Origin: Siphonodentalium dalli
Taxonomy: Eukaryota > Mollusca > Scaphopoda > Gadilida > Siphonodentaliidae
Assembly (NCBI GenBank): GCA_032622095.1
Contig: CP136061.1
Span: forward strand, 7,206,734 to 7,270,733
Reading direction: 5' to 3'
Length of the DNA: 64,000 nt
A program made the position numbers and the translations under genes. Under the pieces are notes generated by a model. It was given only the letters and a program-made list of their open reading frames with translations. It ran no database searches and was not told where the DNA came from. Positions 22,026 to 31,428 of this stretch are shown piece by piece; within the stretch, counting starts at the first letter, position 1; each line of letters opens with the position of its first letter.

Positions 22026-22928
22026 TTTAACATTGACGCGGTGAACCGGACTACACTTTTCGACAGTCTATCGATAACTATCGCAAATGAATTGCCATTC
22101 CTGGATGTCCTCGTGAAAAAAACACAAAAGAGCAAATCACGACGGACATTGGTGACCCGCCATATCAAATCCAGTCGTGAGTCGGGATTTTTTTTACCCT
22201 GTGCCAATGCATTCTCTTATAAATGCGAGTCGACCATAGGTCGCCTCGCATATATAAGAGAATGCATTGGCCTAACAATTTTTTTTTAAATAAATGTTTC
22301 TTACAATTTTTAGAACATAAAATAAAAAACATCCATTACCCTGCAGGGAGCCCCACACATATATAGAAGCATATAGAAGAGTGTCGCCTGCTCATGTTTG
22401 GGGCTCTCTATGGGTGAAATTATAGAATTGTTAAAGAATACAAGAAAAAAGTATTAAATTTGTAAAAAATTGTTAGGCCAATGCATTAACTTATATATGC
22501 GAGGCGACCTATGGTCGACTCGCATATATAAGAGAATGCATTGGCAAAGGGTGAAAAAAATCCCGACTTACGATTGGATTTGATATGGCGGGTCACATTT
22601 ACTTTAAGCATACTGACACCCACCAGTATTTAAACTTTAAGTCGTGTCACCTATCACATACCAAACGGAATGTTCCTTATTCCCTCACTCGGAGGGTTTG
22701 TACCATTGTGGATGACATCACGCACATAAATATCCGACTGGGGGAATTGAGGACATTTCTACTGGCACAAGTATACCCAAGGAAGCTAAGTGATAATGGT
22801 ATTTCTGAAGCCAAGAAAATTCCTCTCATAGAATTCCGCGCAGATAAAACTAAAGAGAGCTATCCCCAATATACTTCCTTTAGTGGTTACACACAATCTT
22901 CGCAATACGAATGTTATGCAAACGGCTA
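22026..22928 (+). pseudogene. Penelope-like reverse transcriptase C-terminal fragment, copy 1 (split by MITE)
   Basis: The frame before the MITE (22026-22151) encodes ANELPFLDVLVKKTQKSKSR. LPFLDVLV is a hallmark of the Penelope-like element (PLE) reverse transcriptase thumb/linker. After the MITE the same protein resumes (22597-22928) with YFKHTDTHQYLNFKSCHLSH, the PLE 'T-x-QYLNF' block, and stops at 22927-22929. Upstream catalytic motifs are missing, so it is a 5'-truncated, MITE-broken relic. Its GIY-YIG partner domain is absent from this unit. Confidence 0.8.
22152..22596. mobile_element. 445-bp palindromic MITE, copy 1
   Basis: TIRs start GTGACCCGCCATATCAAATC then CAGTCG, followed by GTCGGGATTTTTTT. 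Each then contains the 'CCAATGCATTCTCTTATATA' palindrome. The ~200-bp centre is again an imperfect inverted repeat (CTAACAATTTTT / AAAAATTGTTAG, GGGAGCCCCACA / TGTTTGGGGCTCTC). It interrupts the PLE reverse transcriptase. Any target duplication is at most a few bases (CATT-like). Confidence 0.88.
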
Positions 22929-23220
22929 GATTATTAACTGGTTCAGTGCTGAAAGCCCATATTTGGACCCTATGTAAGAGTGCTGGAAGCCCAGATATGG
23001 GCTTTGGCAATTACACTGTCTTGTTTAGTCAACTCTTGTTTAGTTTAATCATTTAAATAGCGTTTGTCAGGTAATATTTCAGAAATATTGTTACATATAT
23101 TATTAAATTGGGACAATGTGAAGTTTGAATGGATGCCGACCAATAAAATAGTCAGAAAAGGTACTTATATCGCGAAAAGTTTGAGAAAAATTACAAATGT
23201 TTTGCCCTAAGGGCGGCCGA

Positions 23221-23430
23221 CAACCAACCTCATAACCATAACCTAATCAGACATCCAGGCTCATATCGATAACCTACTTTGACAAACAGACAACCAGGCT
23301 CATAACCATAGCCTAATGAGACATCCAGGCTCATAACCATTGCCTAATGAGACATCCAGACTCATAATCATTGCCCAATGAGACATCCAGACCCATAACC
23401 ATAGTCTAATGAGACATCAAGGCTCATAAC
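23221..23430 (+). repeat. 31-bp minisatellite tail, unit 1
   Basis: About seven copies of CTCATAACCATAGCCTAATG AGACATCCAGG. Preceded by GCCCTAAGGGCGGCCGACAA, a constant leader in all three units. Confidence 0.9.
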
Positions 23431-24811
23431 CTGATGTATTGTTCTGATATTTATCACTTACAAATTGCGGTTTTGATTTTACCGCGAAATTAAAGTTGAA
23501 GAATTGAAAATGAAACAATGGAAAATTGCTTACTCATTGAGATGTGTATTTCACGCCGTATCTCTCACGGTTTCATGTCAAGATATTTGTTCAAATGATA
23601 TCAAGACAATGATATTTATGGGATATAACGGTGTGGTTGTGATTTGTGATTTATGAAAGTACATGGCGAATGTACAGGGCGACTGTACTGACTGTCAAAT
23701 TTCGACAAAAGCGACCCCGCTGTTTTGTATATATACCAACAATCTACATGTAGTAACGGAAGTCAGTAGACCGGACGCCAGCTATGTGGCCTAATCCGTA
23801 GCGTCGTCGGAATGTACTGCGTAAGTGTGACGTCATAGAGAGGAACGGAACAGTGAGCGGAGCTGGATGTGTAGAGCCCGAAACCGCATCGCACGCCGCC
23901 GCCGCCGCCAGCCATATTGGCCACAAGCCGCCGCCAGCCATATTATCCTAACGTCAGCCACATGAAAAAAAAACTCCGCCCCCGGAATTTAAAAATGGCT
24001 GAACCATGTGCATGCGTTATATATCAAGCACAACTGTACTGTGAATCACAATGATCTAAACCGCATTGATAATATCGGCATACATGTATTATGGACACTG
24101 CTTGGTTGTTATATTATCAGAACACATGGGCCTCTCATGTGGAATAGACTATTCCAATGCATACTTTCATCTGAATGGGAGCATCCTTTCAGCATTGAAA
24201 CTTGAAAGGGTTAAAATATGAATTGTTTATTTCGACACGACTCAGTCTCAGACAGTGCTGGCATTTGTCAATATATGCACATAATCTGTAGAATAGAATA
24301 GAAAATAGTTTGAAATAATATATAAGGATTCACCCTTCAATGATGCATGCATATATCGTAAGATGTCAGTGATGATATCAGTCTGAAGTCGACAGAAGTC
24401 CCAATGTGACTTATAGGCCTACCGATTAGGTGGGAATCTACATAGTACATTCTTGCAGTTTTTTAAGCCTTTGTGGTGAACCCGTATATATCCAGACCAC
24501 ATGCACGTATTCATTTTGGTGTTGGCCGGGATTTTCCATAATGGCAAAAATAAACGAAGGACTTGGGGTCTATAACTGGGGATTAGGACAATTTCGGACA
24601 CGAAAATACGCTGAATGATAACGTCTCAGCCGGCTGAGCCGCCATATTTCGTCAGCCACGAACGCCGTGATTGAGCCGGCTTAGCTTGCTAACCACCCAC
24701 GAAATTGGTTGAGCCAGCCGCGAAAACTATATGTTGTGGCTTCAGGGTCTATGGATGGGCCATGGAAGAGTCTAGGGAGTCACCTACCGCCAATATTGGC
24801 GCATAGGAATA

Positions 24812-25467
24812 TTTAACATTGACGCGGTGAACCGGACTACACTTTTCGACAGTCTATCGATAACTATCGCAAATGAATTGCCATTCCTGGATGTCCTCGT
24901 GAAAAAAACACAAAAGAGCAAATCACGGCGGACATTGGTGACCCGCCATATCAAATCCAGTCGTAAGTCGGGATTTTTTTTACCCTGTGCCAATGCATTC
25001 TCTTATATATGCGAGTCGACCATAGGTCGCCTCGCATATATAAGAGAATGCATTGGCCTAACAATTTTTTTTTAAATAAATGTTTCTTACAATTTTTAGA
25101 ACATAAAATAAAAAACATCCATTACCCTGCAGGGAGCCCCACACATATATAGAAGCATATAGAAGAGTGTCGCCTGCTCATGTTTGGGGCTCTCTATGGG
25201 TGAAATTATAGAATTGTTAAAGAATACAAGAAAAAAGTATTAAATTTGTAAAAAATTGTTAGGCCAATGCATTAACTTATATATGCGAGGCGACCTATGG
25301 TCGACTCGCATATATAAGAGAATGCATTGGCAAAGGGTAAAAAAAATCCCGACTTACGATTGGATTTGATATGGCGGGTCACATTTACTTTAAGCATACT
25401 GACACCCACCAGTATTTAAACTTTAAGTCGTGTCACCTATCACATACCAAACGGAATGTTCCTTATT
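24812..25467 (+). pseudogene. Penelope-like RT fragment, copy 2 (truncated)
   Basis: Same ELPFLDVLV and HQYLNF blocks as copy 1, interrupted by the MITE at 24938-25382. It is cut at 25467 just after the KRNVPY-encoding bases by the replacement block. Confidence 0.78.
24938..25382. mobile_element. 445-bp palindromic MITE, copy 2
   Basis: Same length and insertion point as copy 1, so it was carried along by the tandem duplication rather than inserted separately. Its palindrome reads TATATATGCGAG where copy 1 has TATAAATGCGAG. Confidence 0.88.
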
Positions 25468-25861
25468 TGATGATACCCACCCCAGTTGGTGGCAGTCTAG
25501 ACAGTTTGACCTACATTCTCTGCAGTACTACCGTTGGTGTTTGACCTATATTCTCCGCCCACGCGTCGGTCTATTTGTACCGGTTGGACATGTCCGGACA
25601 TGACCCGCTGGTTATATCCAGATTTCTCCATATGAATGGTATATTATCTACATGTATATCACGTGATGATCTCGGTGGGGTAGCTTCAGTCTTGAATATT
25701 AAAGGGATACTAGTCTCTCACGGGGGATGATTATTAAAGTGACACTCACTATGGATGAATGTTAAAGTAACACATGGCGCACACTGTGGGATAATGTTAA
25801 AGTGACACTCGCATTGAAAACTTCCAAAAAGTTCAAAAAGTTCAAAATGGTCAAAAAGTTC
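25468..25861. other. Left flank of the Bcl-2 element within the replacement block
   Basis: Sequence not found elsewhere in the window. TTAAAGTGACACTC-like phrases recur at about 25735, 25763 and 25797. From about 25815 a 12-bp AT-rich repeat (AAAAAGTTCAAA) starts and passes into the element's terminal inverted repeat. No gene. Confidence 0.6.
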
Positions 25862-26052
25862 AAAAATTTCGAAAAACTTCAAAAACTTCAAAAACTTCAC
25901 AAATTTCACAAATTTCACAAATTTCAAAAAACTTCAAAAATTAAACAAAATTCAGGATTTAGTCATAAATGTGACCCGCTATATCAAATCCAGTCGGAAG
26001 TCGGTTTTTTTTATCCTGTGCCAATGCATTCTCTTATATATGCGAGTCGCCC

Positions 26053-26108
<56 letters not shown>

Positions 26109-26160
26109 TGTAATGCGCATGTCAACGCCGCGCCGCCGGCGGCGGCGGCGGCGGCGGCGG
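26053..26160. repeat. (GGC)n block of the left TIR
   Basis: About 18 GGC repeats (26053-26108), TGTAATGCGCATGTCAACGC, then CGCGCCGCCGGCGGCGGC repeats. It is the inverted partner of 28003-28121. The high GC contrasts sharply with the AT-rich surroundings. Confidence 0.95.
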
Positions 26161-26308
26161 CAGGCGCGCCAATTTGTTTACAACAACAAAGAACAATGTC
26201 GGCACATTTAACATCTAAAATTAGAAATGAAACATGTCGGAACACGTTAATATCATGCATTTTGATTGGTTAGCTGACTCAACATAATAAAGGGACTGTT
26301 GATATTTT

Positions 26309-26920
26309 ATGTCTGACGTAGAAGGGAAAAAAATAATAATGGATACACAGCTCAAGAAATTGAACAGTATGGAAGTTGGCGCAGTTACGAAATATTTGAT
26401 GAAAAGTTATGTCAGGCATATCATTCTGAGAAACGGCTTTCATTACCCAGACACTAATAACTTTTATTTATCAGAGTTAGATGAAATACGTGACTGCACA
26501 AGAAGAATACTTCAACAGCTGGAAAATTATAACATGTGGCTGTTAAATGAGCTGACAGGGAAATTGGACAATTACGATAGGGATCATTTTCCCTATATAT
26601 TTAGTGACTTGTTGGACAATATATTTCGGGAAGATGGCCCCTACACATGGGAGAGAATAATGGCTGCATTCCTGTTCACAGTAAAAATGTGTTTAAAAGC
26701 ATACAAAGACAACGACTTCTCATTGGTCAGCGAAATTGTGCAATGGGCACACACTATCGTGACATTATACACTGACCAATGGGTCGAACGGGAAGGCAGT
26801 TGGGATAATTTCTTCCAGGAATGTCTAAATATTGACAACTACTCGTCAAAAATGTTGACAATGAACCATAATGTTTTCAGATCGATTCATGGATGTGTAA
26901 ATTATTGGCAAACATATTAA
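26309..26920 (+). CDS. Bcl-2 family protein (intronless, element-borne)
   Basis: Complete 203-residue frame. Bcl-2 family proteins control mitochondrial apoptosis by binding BH3 helices in a groove. BH1 is seen at residues 103-122 (NIFREDGPYTWERIMAAF, family form FxDGxxNWGRI, with Glu for the usual Gly). BH2 is at 158-170 (WVEREGSWDNFFQ, family form WxxxxGGWDxF). A BH3-like helix is at 56-66 (LDEIRDCTRRI, with Arg for the small residue before the conserved Asp), and a BH4-like helix at about 28-40. Spacing matches multidomain members such as MCL1, pointing to an anti-apoptotic or regulatory role by inference. No clear C-terminal membrane anchor is seen. Met11 (26339) has a better Kozak context (AATAATGG) than Met1. 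An AATAAA follows at 27061. The lack of introns suggests retrocopy or viral origin. Family call firm, function inferred. Confidence 0.82.
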   Translation: MSDVEGKKIIMDTQLKKLNSMEVGAVTKYLMKSYVRHIILRNGFHYPDTNNFYLSELDEIRDCTRRILQQLENYNMWLLNELTGKLDNYDRDHFPYIFSDLLDNIFREDGPYTWERIMAAFLFTVKMCLKAYKDNDFSLVSEIVQWAHTIVTLYTDQWVEREGSWDNFFQECLNIDNYSSKMLTMNHNVFRSIHGCVNYWQTY

Positions 26921-26927
26921 TATCAAT

Positions 26928-26932
<5 letters not shown>

Positions 26933-26958
<26 letters not shown>

Positions 26959-26959
26959 T
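26933..26959 (+). repeat. (TA)n microsatellite
   Basis: About 12 TA units just after the Bcl-2 stop. They separate it from an acidic open segment in another frame. Confidence 0.9.
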
Positions 26960-26987
26960 AAAGTACAGACCATTGCTAGAAAAGTTC

Positions 26988-27053
26988 ATGGACGAAACAA
27001 ATGACACATCTGACGAAAGTGATGACAATTCGGACGAAAGTGACAGTGAATAG
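26988..27053 (+). other. Short acidic Ser/Asp/Glu-rich open segment
   Basis: ATG to TAG encodes 21 residues rich in Asp, Ser and Glu (DETNDTSDESDDNSDESDSE). The frame stays open upstream through the (TA)n tract to 26901, in a different frame from Bcl-2. It could be a former C-terminal extension cut off by a frameshift or repeat growth, or part of the 3' UTR. Unresolved. Confidence 0.3.
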
Positions 27054-27060
27054 TTAATAT

Positions 27061-27066
27061 AATAAA
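27061..27066 (+). terminator. Polyadenylation signal after the Bcl-2 gene
   Basis: AATAAA about 140 nt after the stop codon, followed by a T-rich stretch near 27090-27110 (TTATTTTTCTCTTTTTT), the expected downstream element. Confidence 0.5.
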
Positions 27067-27189
27067 TTGTACTATGTACCACTTGTCATGTTATTTTTCT
27101 CTTTTTTCCCTCGCTCACTTGCTTTTTTCGGTGGCGCTCACCACCTTACCCCCATAGTTTTCCGATGAATGGAAACAAGCCATATTTGT

Positions 27190-27204
27190 GACTAAATCCT
27201 TAAC

Positions 27205-27251
<47 letters not shown>

Positions 27252-27290
27252 GCGCGGCGTTGACATGCGCATTACGGCCGCCGCCGAAAA
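27190..27290. repeat. Internal third copy of the GC-rich block
   Basis: GACTAAATCCTTAACC, a (CCG)n run (27206-27248), then GGCGGCGCGGCGTTGACATG and CGCATTACGGCCGCC. The same module occurs at 27924-28066 in the same direction and at 26107-26160 inverted. It separates the Bcl-2 gene from the zinc-finger gene. Confidence 0.9.
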
Positions 27291-27685
27291 CGACCAGATT
27301 TTAATTGTATTGTTTCAAGTTGCACAGACACAATCATGTGCATATGTTTACTGATTCAAACTAACTGTACATCAGAGGAAGCAATTGTCCATTCTGCCTT
27401 CAGCTGGATATATAGGACGTACCCACTGAACCTCAACATAATTATTACGCAATTTGGAAAGAGAAGTAAGATATTTCGATAGATTCACGAGATGTCGATA
27501 CAAATGCTTATATATATATATACTCTCATATTGAATTCACTCATAATTGCATTGACATTTGGATAGGTAGGTTGTATTGTAGCCAATGTGATAAATTTGT
27601 ATCCAGTACAAACAACACTAAGAGACGTTGTGAACGACAGCCTGAACTAGTTAACTAGTCCACCACGTTTCCCTTGTTTCTGTTC

Positions 27686-27723
27686 TATATAAATATAGGT
27701 GCATAGAAGAACGCTCGATTTCA
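27686..27723 (+). promoter_or_regulatory. Candidate core promoter of the zinc-finger gene
   Basis: TATATAAATATA at 27686-27697 lies about 35 nt upstream of an initiator-like TTTCACTG (A at 27723). The ATG follows at 27740, implying a very short leader. Prediction from motif and spacing only. Confidence 0.35.
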
Positions 27724-27739
27724 CTGATTATATAGGAAA

Positions 27740-27925
27740 ATGAAGTATCAATGTGAAGAGTGCTTAAGTGTCTATGCTTGGCAAGATAGTTTGAAGCGTC
27801 ATATCAAAGTTAAACACACGCCTTCAGAACAACAACAACAACAACAACAGTATCATCAGCCACAACAACAACAACAACACCAACAACACCAACAACAACA
27901 ACAACAACAACAGTATCATCACTGA
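27740..27925 (+). CDS. Small C2H2 zinc-finger protein with Gln/His-rich tail
   Basis: 61-residue frame. Residues 3-26 form one classical C2H2 finger: YQCEEC, twelve residues, then H-x4-H (RHIKVKH). The rest is polyglutamine with interspersed His and Pro, ending YHH. The start is supported by A at -3 (GGAAAATGA) and by a TATA-like box 50 nt upstream. A single finger is rarely enough for specific DNA binding, so it may dimerise, bind RNA or protein, or be the 5' piece of a longer gene. The CAA/CAG tract may vary in length. The stop is followed directly by the GC-rich block that closes the element. Function unknown. Confidence 0.6.
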   Translation: MKYQCEECLSVYAWQDSLKRHIKVKHTPSEQQQQQQQYHQPQQQQQHQQHQQQQQQQQYHH

Positions 27926-27999
27926 CTAAATCCTTAACCGCCGCCGCCGCCGGCGGCGGCGGCCGCCAATTTCTTTGCATGCCATAGGATTATGTAGTT

Positions 28000-28033
<34 letters not shown>

Positions 28034-28058
28034 GCGCGGCGTTGACATGCGCATTACA

Positions 28059-28120
<62 letters not shown>

Positions 28121-28121
28121 G
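27924..28121. repeat. GC-rich blocks of the right TIR
   Basis: GACTAAATCCTTAACC with (GCC)n/(GGC)n (27939-27968), a 30-bp unique spacer, (CCG)n at 28001-28029, GGCGTTGACATGCGCATTAC, then about 21 GCC repeats (28059-28121). Inverted partner of 26053-26160. Confidence 0.93.
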
Positions 28122-28320
28122 GGCGACTCGCATATATAAGAGAATGCATTGGCACAGGATAAAAAAAACCGACTTCCGACTGGATTTGATATAGCGGGTC
28201 ACATTTATGACTAAATCCTGAATTTTGTTTAATTTTTGAAGTTTTTTGAAATTTGTGAAATTTGTGAAATTTGTGAAGTTTTTGAAGTTTTTGAAGTTTT
28301 TGAAGTTTTTCGAAATTTTT

Positions 28321-28546
28321 GCCCTAAGGGCGGCCGACAACCAACCTCATAACCATAACCTAATCAGACATCCAGGCTCATATCGATAACCAACTTTGAC
28401 AAACAGACAACCAGGCTCATAACCATAGCCTAATGAGACATCCAGGCTCATAACCATTGCCTAATGAGACATCCAGACTCATAATCATTGCCCAATGAGA
28501 CATCCAGACCCATAACCATAGTCTAATGAGACATCAAGGCTCATAA
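28321..28546 (+). repeat. 2.78-kb tandem unit, copy 2 (right end with 31-bp minisatellite)
   Basis: GCCCTAAGGGCGGCCGACAA then about seven 31-bp repeats, the same as the tail of units 1 and 3. One private change is AACCAACTTTG for AACCTACTTTG. It shows that unit 2 continues on the far side of the replacement block. Confidence 0.9.
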
Positions 28547-29926
28547 CCTGATGTATTGTTCTGATATTTATCACTTACAAATTGCGGTTTTGATTTTACC
28601 GCGAAATTAAAGTTGAAGAATTGAAAATGAAACAATGGAAAATTGCTTACTCATTGAGATGTGTATTTCACGCCGTATCTCTCACGGTTTCATGTCAAGA
28701 TATTTGTTCAAATGATATCAAGACAATGATATTTATGGGATATAACGGTGTGGTTGTGATTTGTGATTTTATGAAAGTACATGGCGAATGTACAGGGCGA
28801 CTGTACTGACTGTCAAATTTCGACAAAAGCGACCCCGCTGTTTTGTATATATACCAACAATCTACATGTAGTAACGGAAGTCAGTAGACCGGACGCCAGC
28901 TATGTGGCCTAATCCGTAGCGTCGTCGGAATGTACTGCGTAAGTGTGACGTCATGGAGAGGAACGGAACAGTGAGCGGAGCTGGATGTGTAGAGCCCGAA
29001 ACCGCATCGCACGCCGCCGCCGCCAGCCATATTGGCCACAAGCCGCCGCCAGCCATATTATCCTAACGTCAGCCACATGAAAAAAAAACTCCGCCCCCGG
29101 AATTTAAAAATGGCTGAACCATGTGCATGCGTTATATATCAAGCACAACTGTACTGTGAATCACAAAGATCTAAACCGCATTGATAATATCGGCATACAT
29201 GTATTATGGACACTGCTTGGTTGTTATATTATCAGAACACATGGGCCTCTCATGTGGAATAGACTATTCCAATGCATACTTTCATCTGAATGGGAGCATC
29301 CTTTCAGCATTGAAACTTGAAAGGGTTAAAATATGAATTGTTTATTTCGACACGACTCAGTCTCAGACAGTGCTGGCATTTGTCAATATATGCACATAAT
29401 CTGTAGAATAGAATAGAAAATAGTTTGAAATAATATATAAGGATTCACCCTTCAATGATGCATGCATATATCGTAAGATGTCAGTGATGATATCAGTCTG
29501 AAGTCGACAGAAGTCCCAATGTGACTTATAGGCCTACCGATTAGGTGGGAATCTACATAGTACATTCTTGCAGTTTTTTAAGCCTTTGTGGTGAACCCGT
29601 ATATATCCAGACCACATGCACGTATTCATTTTGGTGTTGGCCGGGATTTTCCATAATGGCAAAAATAAACGAAGGACTTGGGGTCAATAACTGGGGATTA
29701 GGACAATTTCGGACACGAAAATACGCTGAATGATAACGTCTCAGCCGGCTGAGCCGCCATATTTCGTCAGCCACGAACGCCGTGATTGAGCCGGCTTAGC
29801 TTGCTAACCACCCACGAAATTGGTTGAGCCAGCCGCGAAAACTATATGTTGTGGCTTCAGGGTCTATGGATGGGCCATGGAAGAGTCTAGGGAGTCACCT
29901 ACCGCCAATATTGGCGCATAGGAATA

Positions 29927-30829
29927 TTTAACATTGACGCGGTGAACCGGACTACACTTTTCGACAGTCTATCGATAACTATCGCAAATGAATTGCCATT
30001 CCTGGATGTCCTCGTGAAAAAAACACAAAAGAGCAAATCACGACGGACATTGGTGACCCGCCATATCAAATCCAGTCGTAAGTCGGGATTTTTTTTACCC
30101 TGTGCCAATGCATTCTCTTATATATGCGAGTCGACCATAGGTCGCCTCGCATATATAAGAGAATGCATTGGCCTAACAATTTTTTTTAAAATAAATGTTT
30201 CTTACAATTTTTAGAACATAAAATAAAAAACATCCATTACCCTGCAGGGAGCCCCACACATATATAGAAGCATATAGAAGAGTGTCGCCTGCTCATGTTT
30301 GGGGCTCTCTATGGGTGAAATTATAGAATTGTTAAAGAATACAAGAAAAAAGTATTAAATTTGTAAAAAATTGTTAGGCCAATGCATTAACTTATATATG
30401 CGAGGCGACCTATGGTCGACTCGCATATATAAGAGAATGCATTGGCAAAGGGTAAAAAAAATCCCGACTTACGATTGGATTTGATATGGCGGGTCACATT
30501 TACTTTAAGCATACTGACACCCACCAGTATTTAAACTTTAAGTCGTGTCACCTATCACATACCAAACGGAATGTTCCTTATTCCCTCACTCGGAGGGTTT
30601 GTACCATTGTGGATGACATCACGCACATAAATATCCGACTGGGGGGATTGAGGACATTTCTACTGGCACAAGTATACCCAAGGAAGCTAAGTGATAATGG
30701 TATTTCTGAAGCCAAGAAAATTCCTCTCATAGAATTCCGCGCAGATAAAACTAAAGAGAGCTATCCCCAATATACTTCCTTTAGTGGTTACACACAATCT
30801 TCGCAATACGAATGTTATGCAAACGGCTA
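29927..30829 (+). pseudogene. Penelope-like RT C-terminal fragment, copy 3 (split by MITE)
   Basis: Same two-part fragment as copy 1 (ELPFLDVLV before the MITE, HQYLNFKSCHLSHTKRNVPY after it), with one residue change downstream (LGG for LGE). Ends at 30828-30830. Confidence 0.8.
30053..30497. mobile_element. 445-bp palindromic MITE, copy 3
   Basis: Same position and length as copies 1 and 2. Confidence 0.88.
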
Positions 30830-31121
30830 GATTATTAACTGGTTCAGTGCTGAAAGCCCATATTTGGACCCTATGTAAGAGTGCTGGAAGCCCAGATATG
30901 GGCTTTGGCAATTACACTGTCTTGTTTAGTCAACTCTTGTTTAGTTTAATCATTTAAATAGCGTTTGTCAGGTAATATTTCAGAAATATTGTTACATATA
31001 TTATTAAATTGGGACAATGTGAAGTTTGAATGGATGCCGACCAATAAAATAGTCAGAAAAGGTACTTATATCGCGAAAAGTTTGAGAAAAATTACAAATG
31101 TTTTGCCCTAAGGGCGGCCGA

Positions 31122-31428
31122 CAACCAACCTCATAACCATAACCTAATCAGACATCCAGGCTCATATCGATAACCTACTTTGACAAACAGACAACCAGGC
31201 TCATAACCATAGCCTAATGAGACATCCAGGCTCATAACCATTGCCTAATGAGACATCCAGACTCATAATCATTGCCCAATGAGACATCCAGACCCATAAC
31301 CATAGTCTAATGAGACATCAATGCTATAACCATAGCCTATGGCTAATGAGACATCCAGACTCATAACCATAGCCTATTGAGACATCCAAGCTCATAACCA
31401 TAGCCAAGTGAGACATCCAGGCTCATAA
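31122..31428 (+). repeat. 31-bp minisatellite tail, unit 3 (longer)
   Basis: About ten units of CTCATAACCATAGCCTAATG AGACATCCAGG. The last three (from 31321) are absent from units 1 and 2, which turn into the next unit at that point. Confidence 0.9.

Larger units (their letters stand above)
20647..23429 (+). repeat. 2.78-kb tandem unit, copy 1
   Basis: First of three direct repeats, all starting with CCTGATGTATTGTTCTGATA. The order in each is: unique 5' part, a GCC-rich patch with AGCCATATT repeats, a palindrome-rich middle, a Penelope RT fragment split by a 445-bp MITE, and a 31-bp minisatellite tail. Copy 1 differs from copies 2 and 3 by shared changes such as GGAGATGG for GGAGCTGG and GTTGTTTAAG for GTTTTTTAAG. 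Copies 2 and 3 are therefore the closer pair. Short open frames conserved among copies (for example 21222-21419) match no known family. Confidence 0.92.
23430..25467 (+). repeat. 2.78-kb tandem unit, copy 2 (left part)
   Basis: Matches copy 1 base for base, with few changes, up to AATGTTCCTTATT at 25467, where it departs abruptly. The unit resumes at 28321 with GCCCTAAGGG and runs through its minisatellite tail to 28546. The equivalent of copy-1 positions 22682-23203 (522 bp) is missing, replaced by the Bcl-2-bearing block. Private changes include CACAATGATC and CATAGAGAGG. Confidence 0.92.
25862..28320. mobile_element. 2.46-kb foldback element carrying Bcl-2 and zinc-finger genes
   Basis: The left TIR (25862-26160) and right TIR (28003-28320) are inverted copies of about 300-318 bp. 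From the outside in, each has a 12-bp repeat array (AAAAACTTC/AAATTTCAC), then GTGACCCGCTATATCAAATC and CAGTCGGAAGTCGG, half of the 'CCAATGCATTCTCTTATATA' palindrome, a (GGC)n tract, TGTAATGCGCATGTCAACGC and a second GC-rich tract. The GTGACCC part equals the TIR of the neighbouring 445-bp MITEs, so those are likely internally deleted relatives. The 1.84-kb interior holds two intronless genes and no transposase. It is therefore a non-autonomous element with cargo, or a piece of a larger virus-like element. Confidence 0.82.
28547..31330 (+). repeat. 2.78-kb tandem unit, copy 3
   Basis: Starts with CCTGATGTATTGTTCTGATA and stays collinear with copy 1 through the minisatellite. It has one extra T (GATTTTATGAAAG), which opens a 62-residue frame (28621-28809) of no known family; copies 1 and 2 stop earlier. 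Confidence 0.92.

Noticed and set aside
25971-26273. Open frames encoding poly-Gly, poly-Arg, poly-Pro or poly-Ala
   Set aside because: They are translations of the (GGC)n tracts in the inverted repeats in three frames and both strands, not genes.
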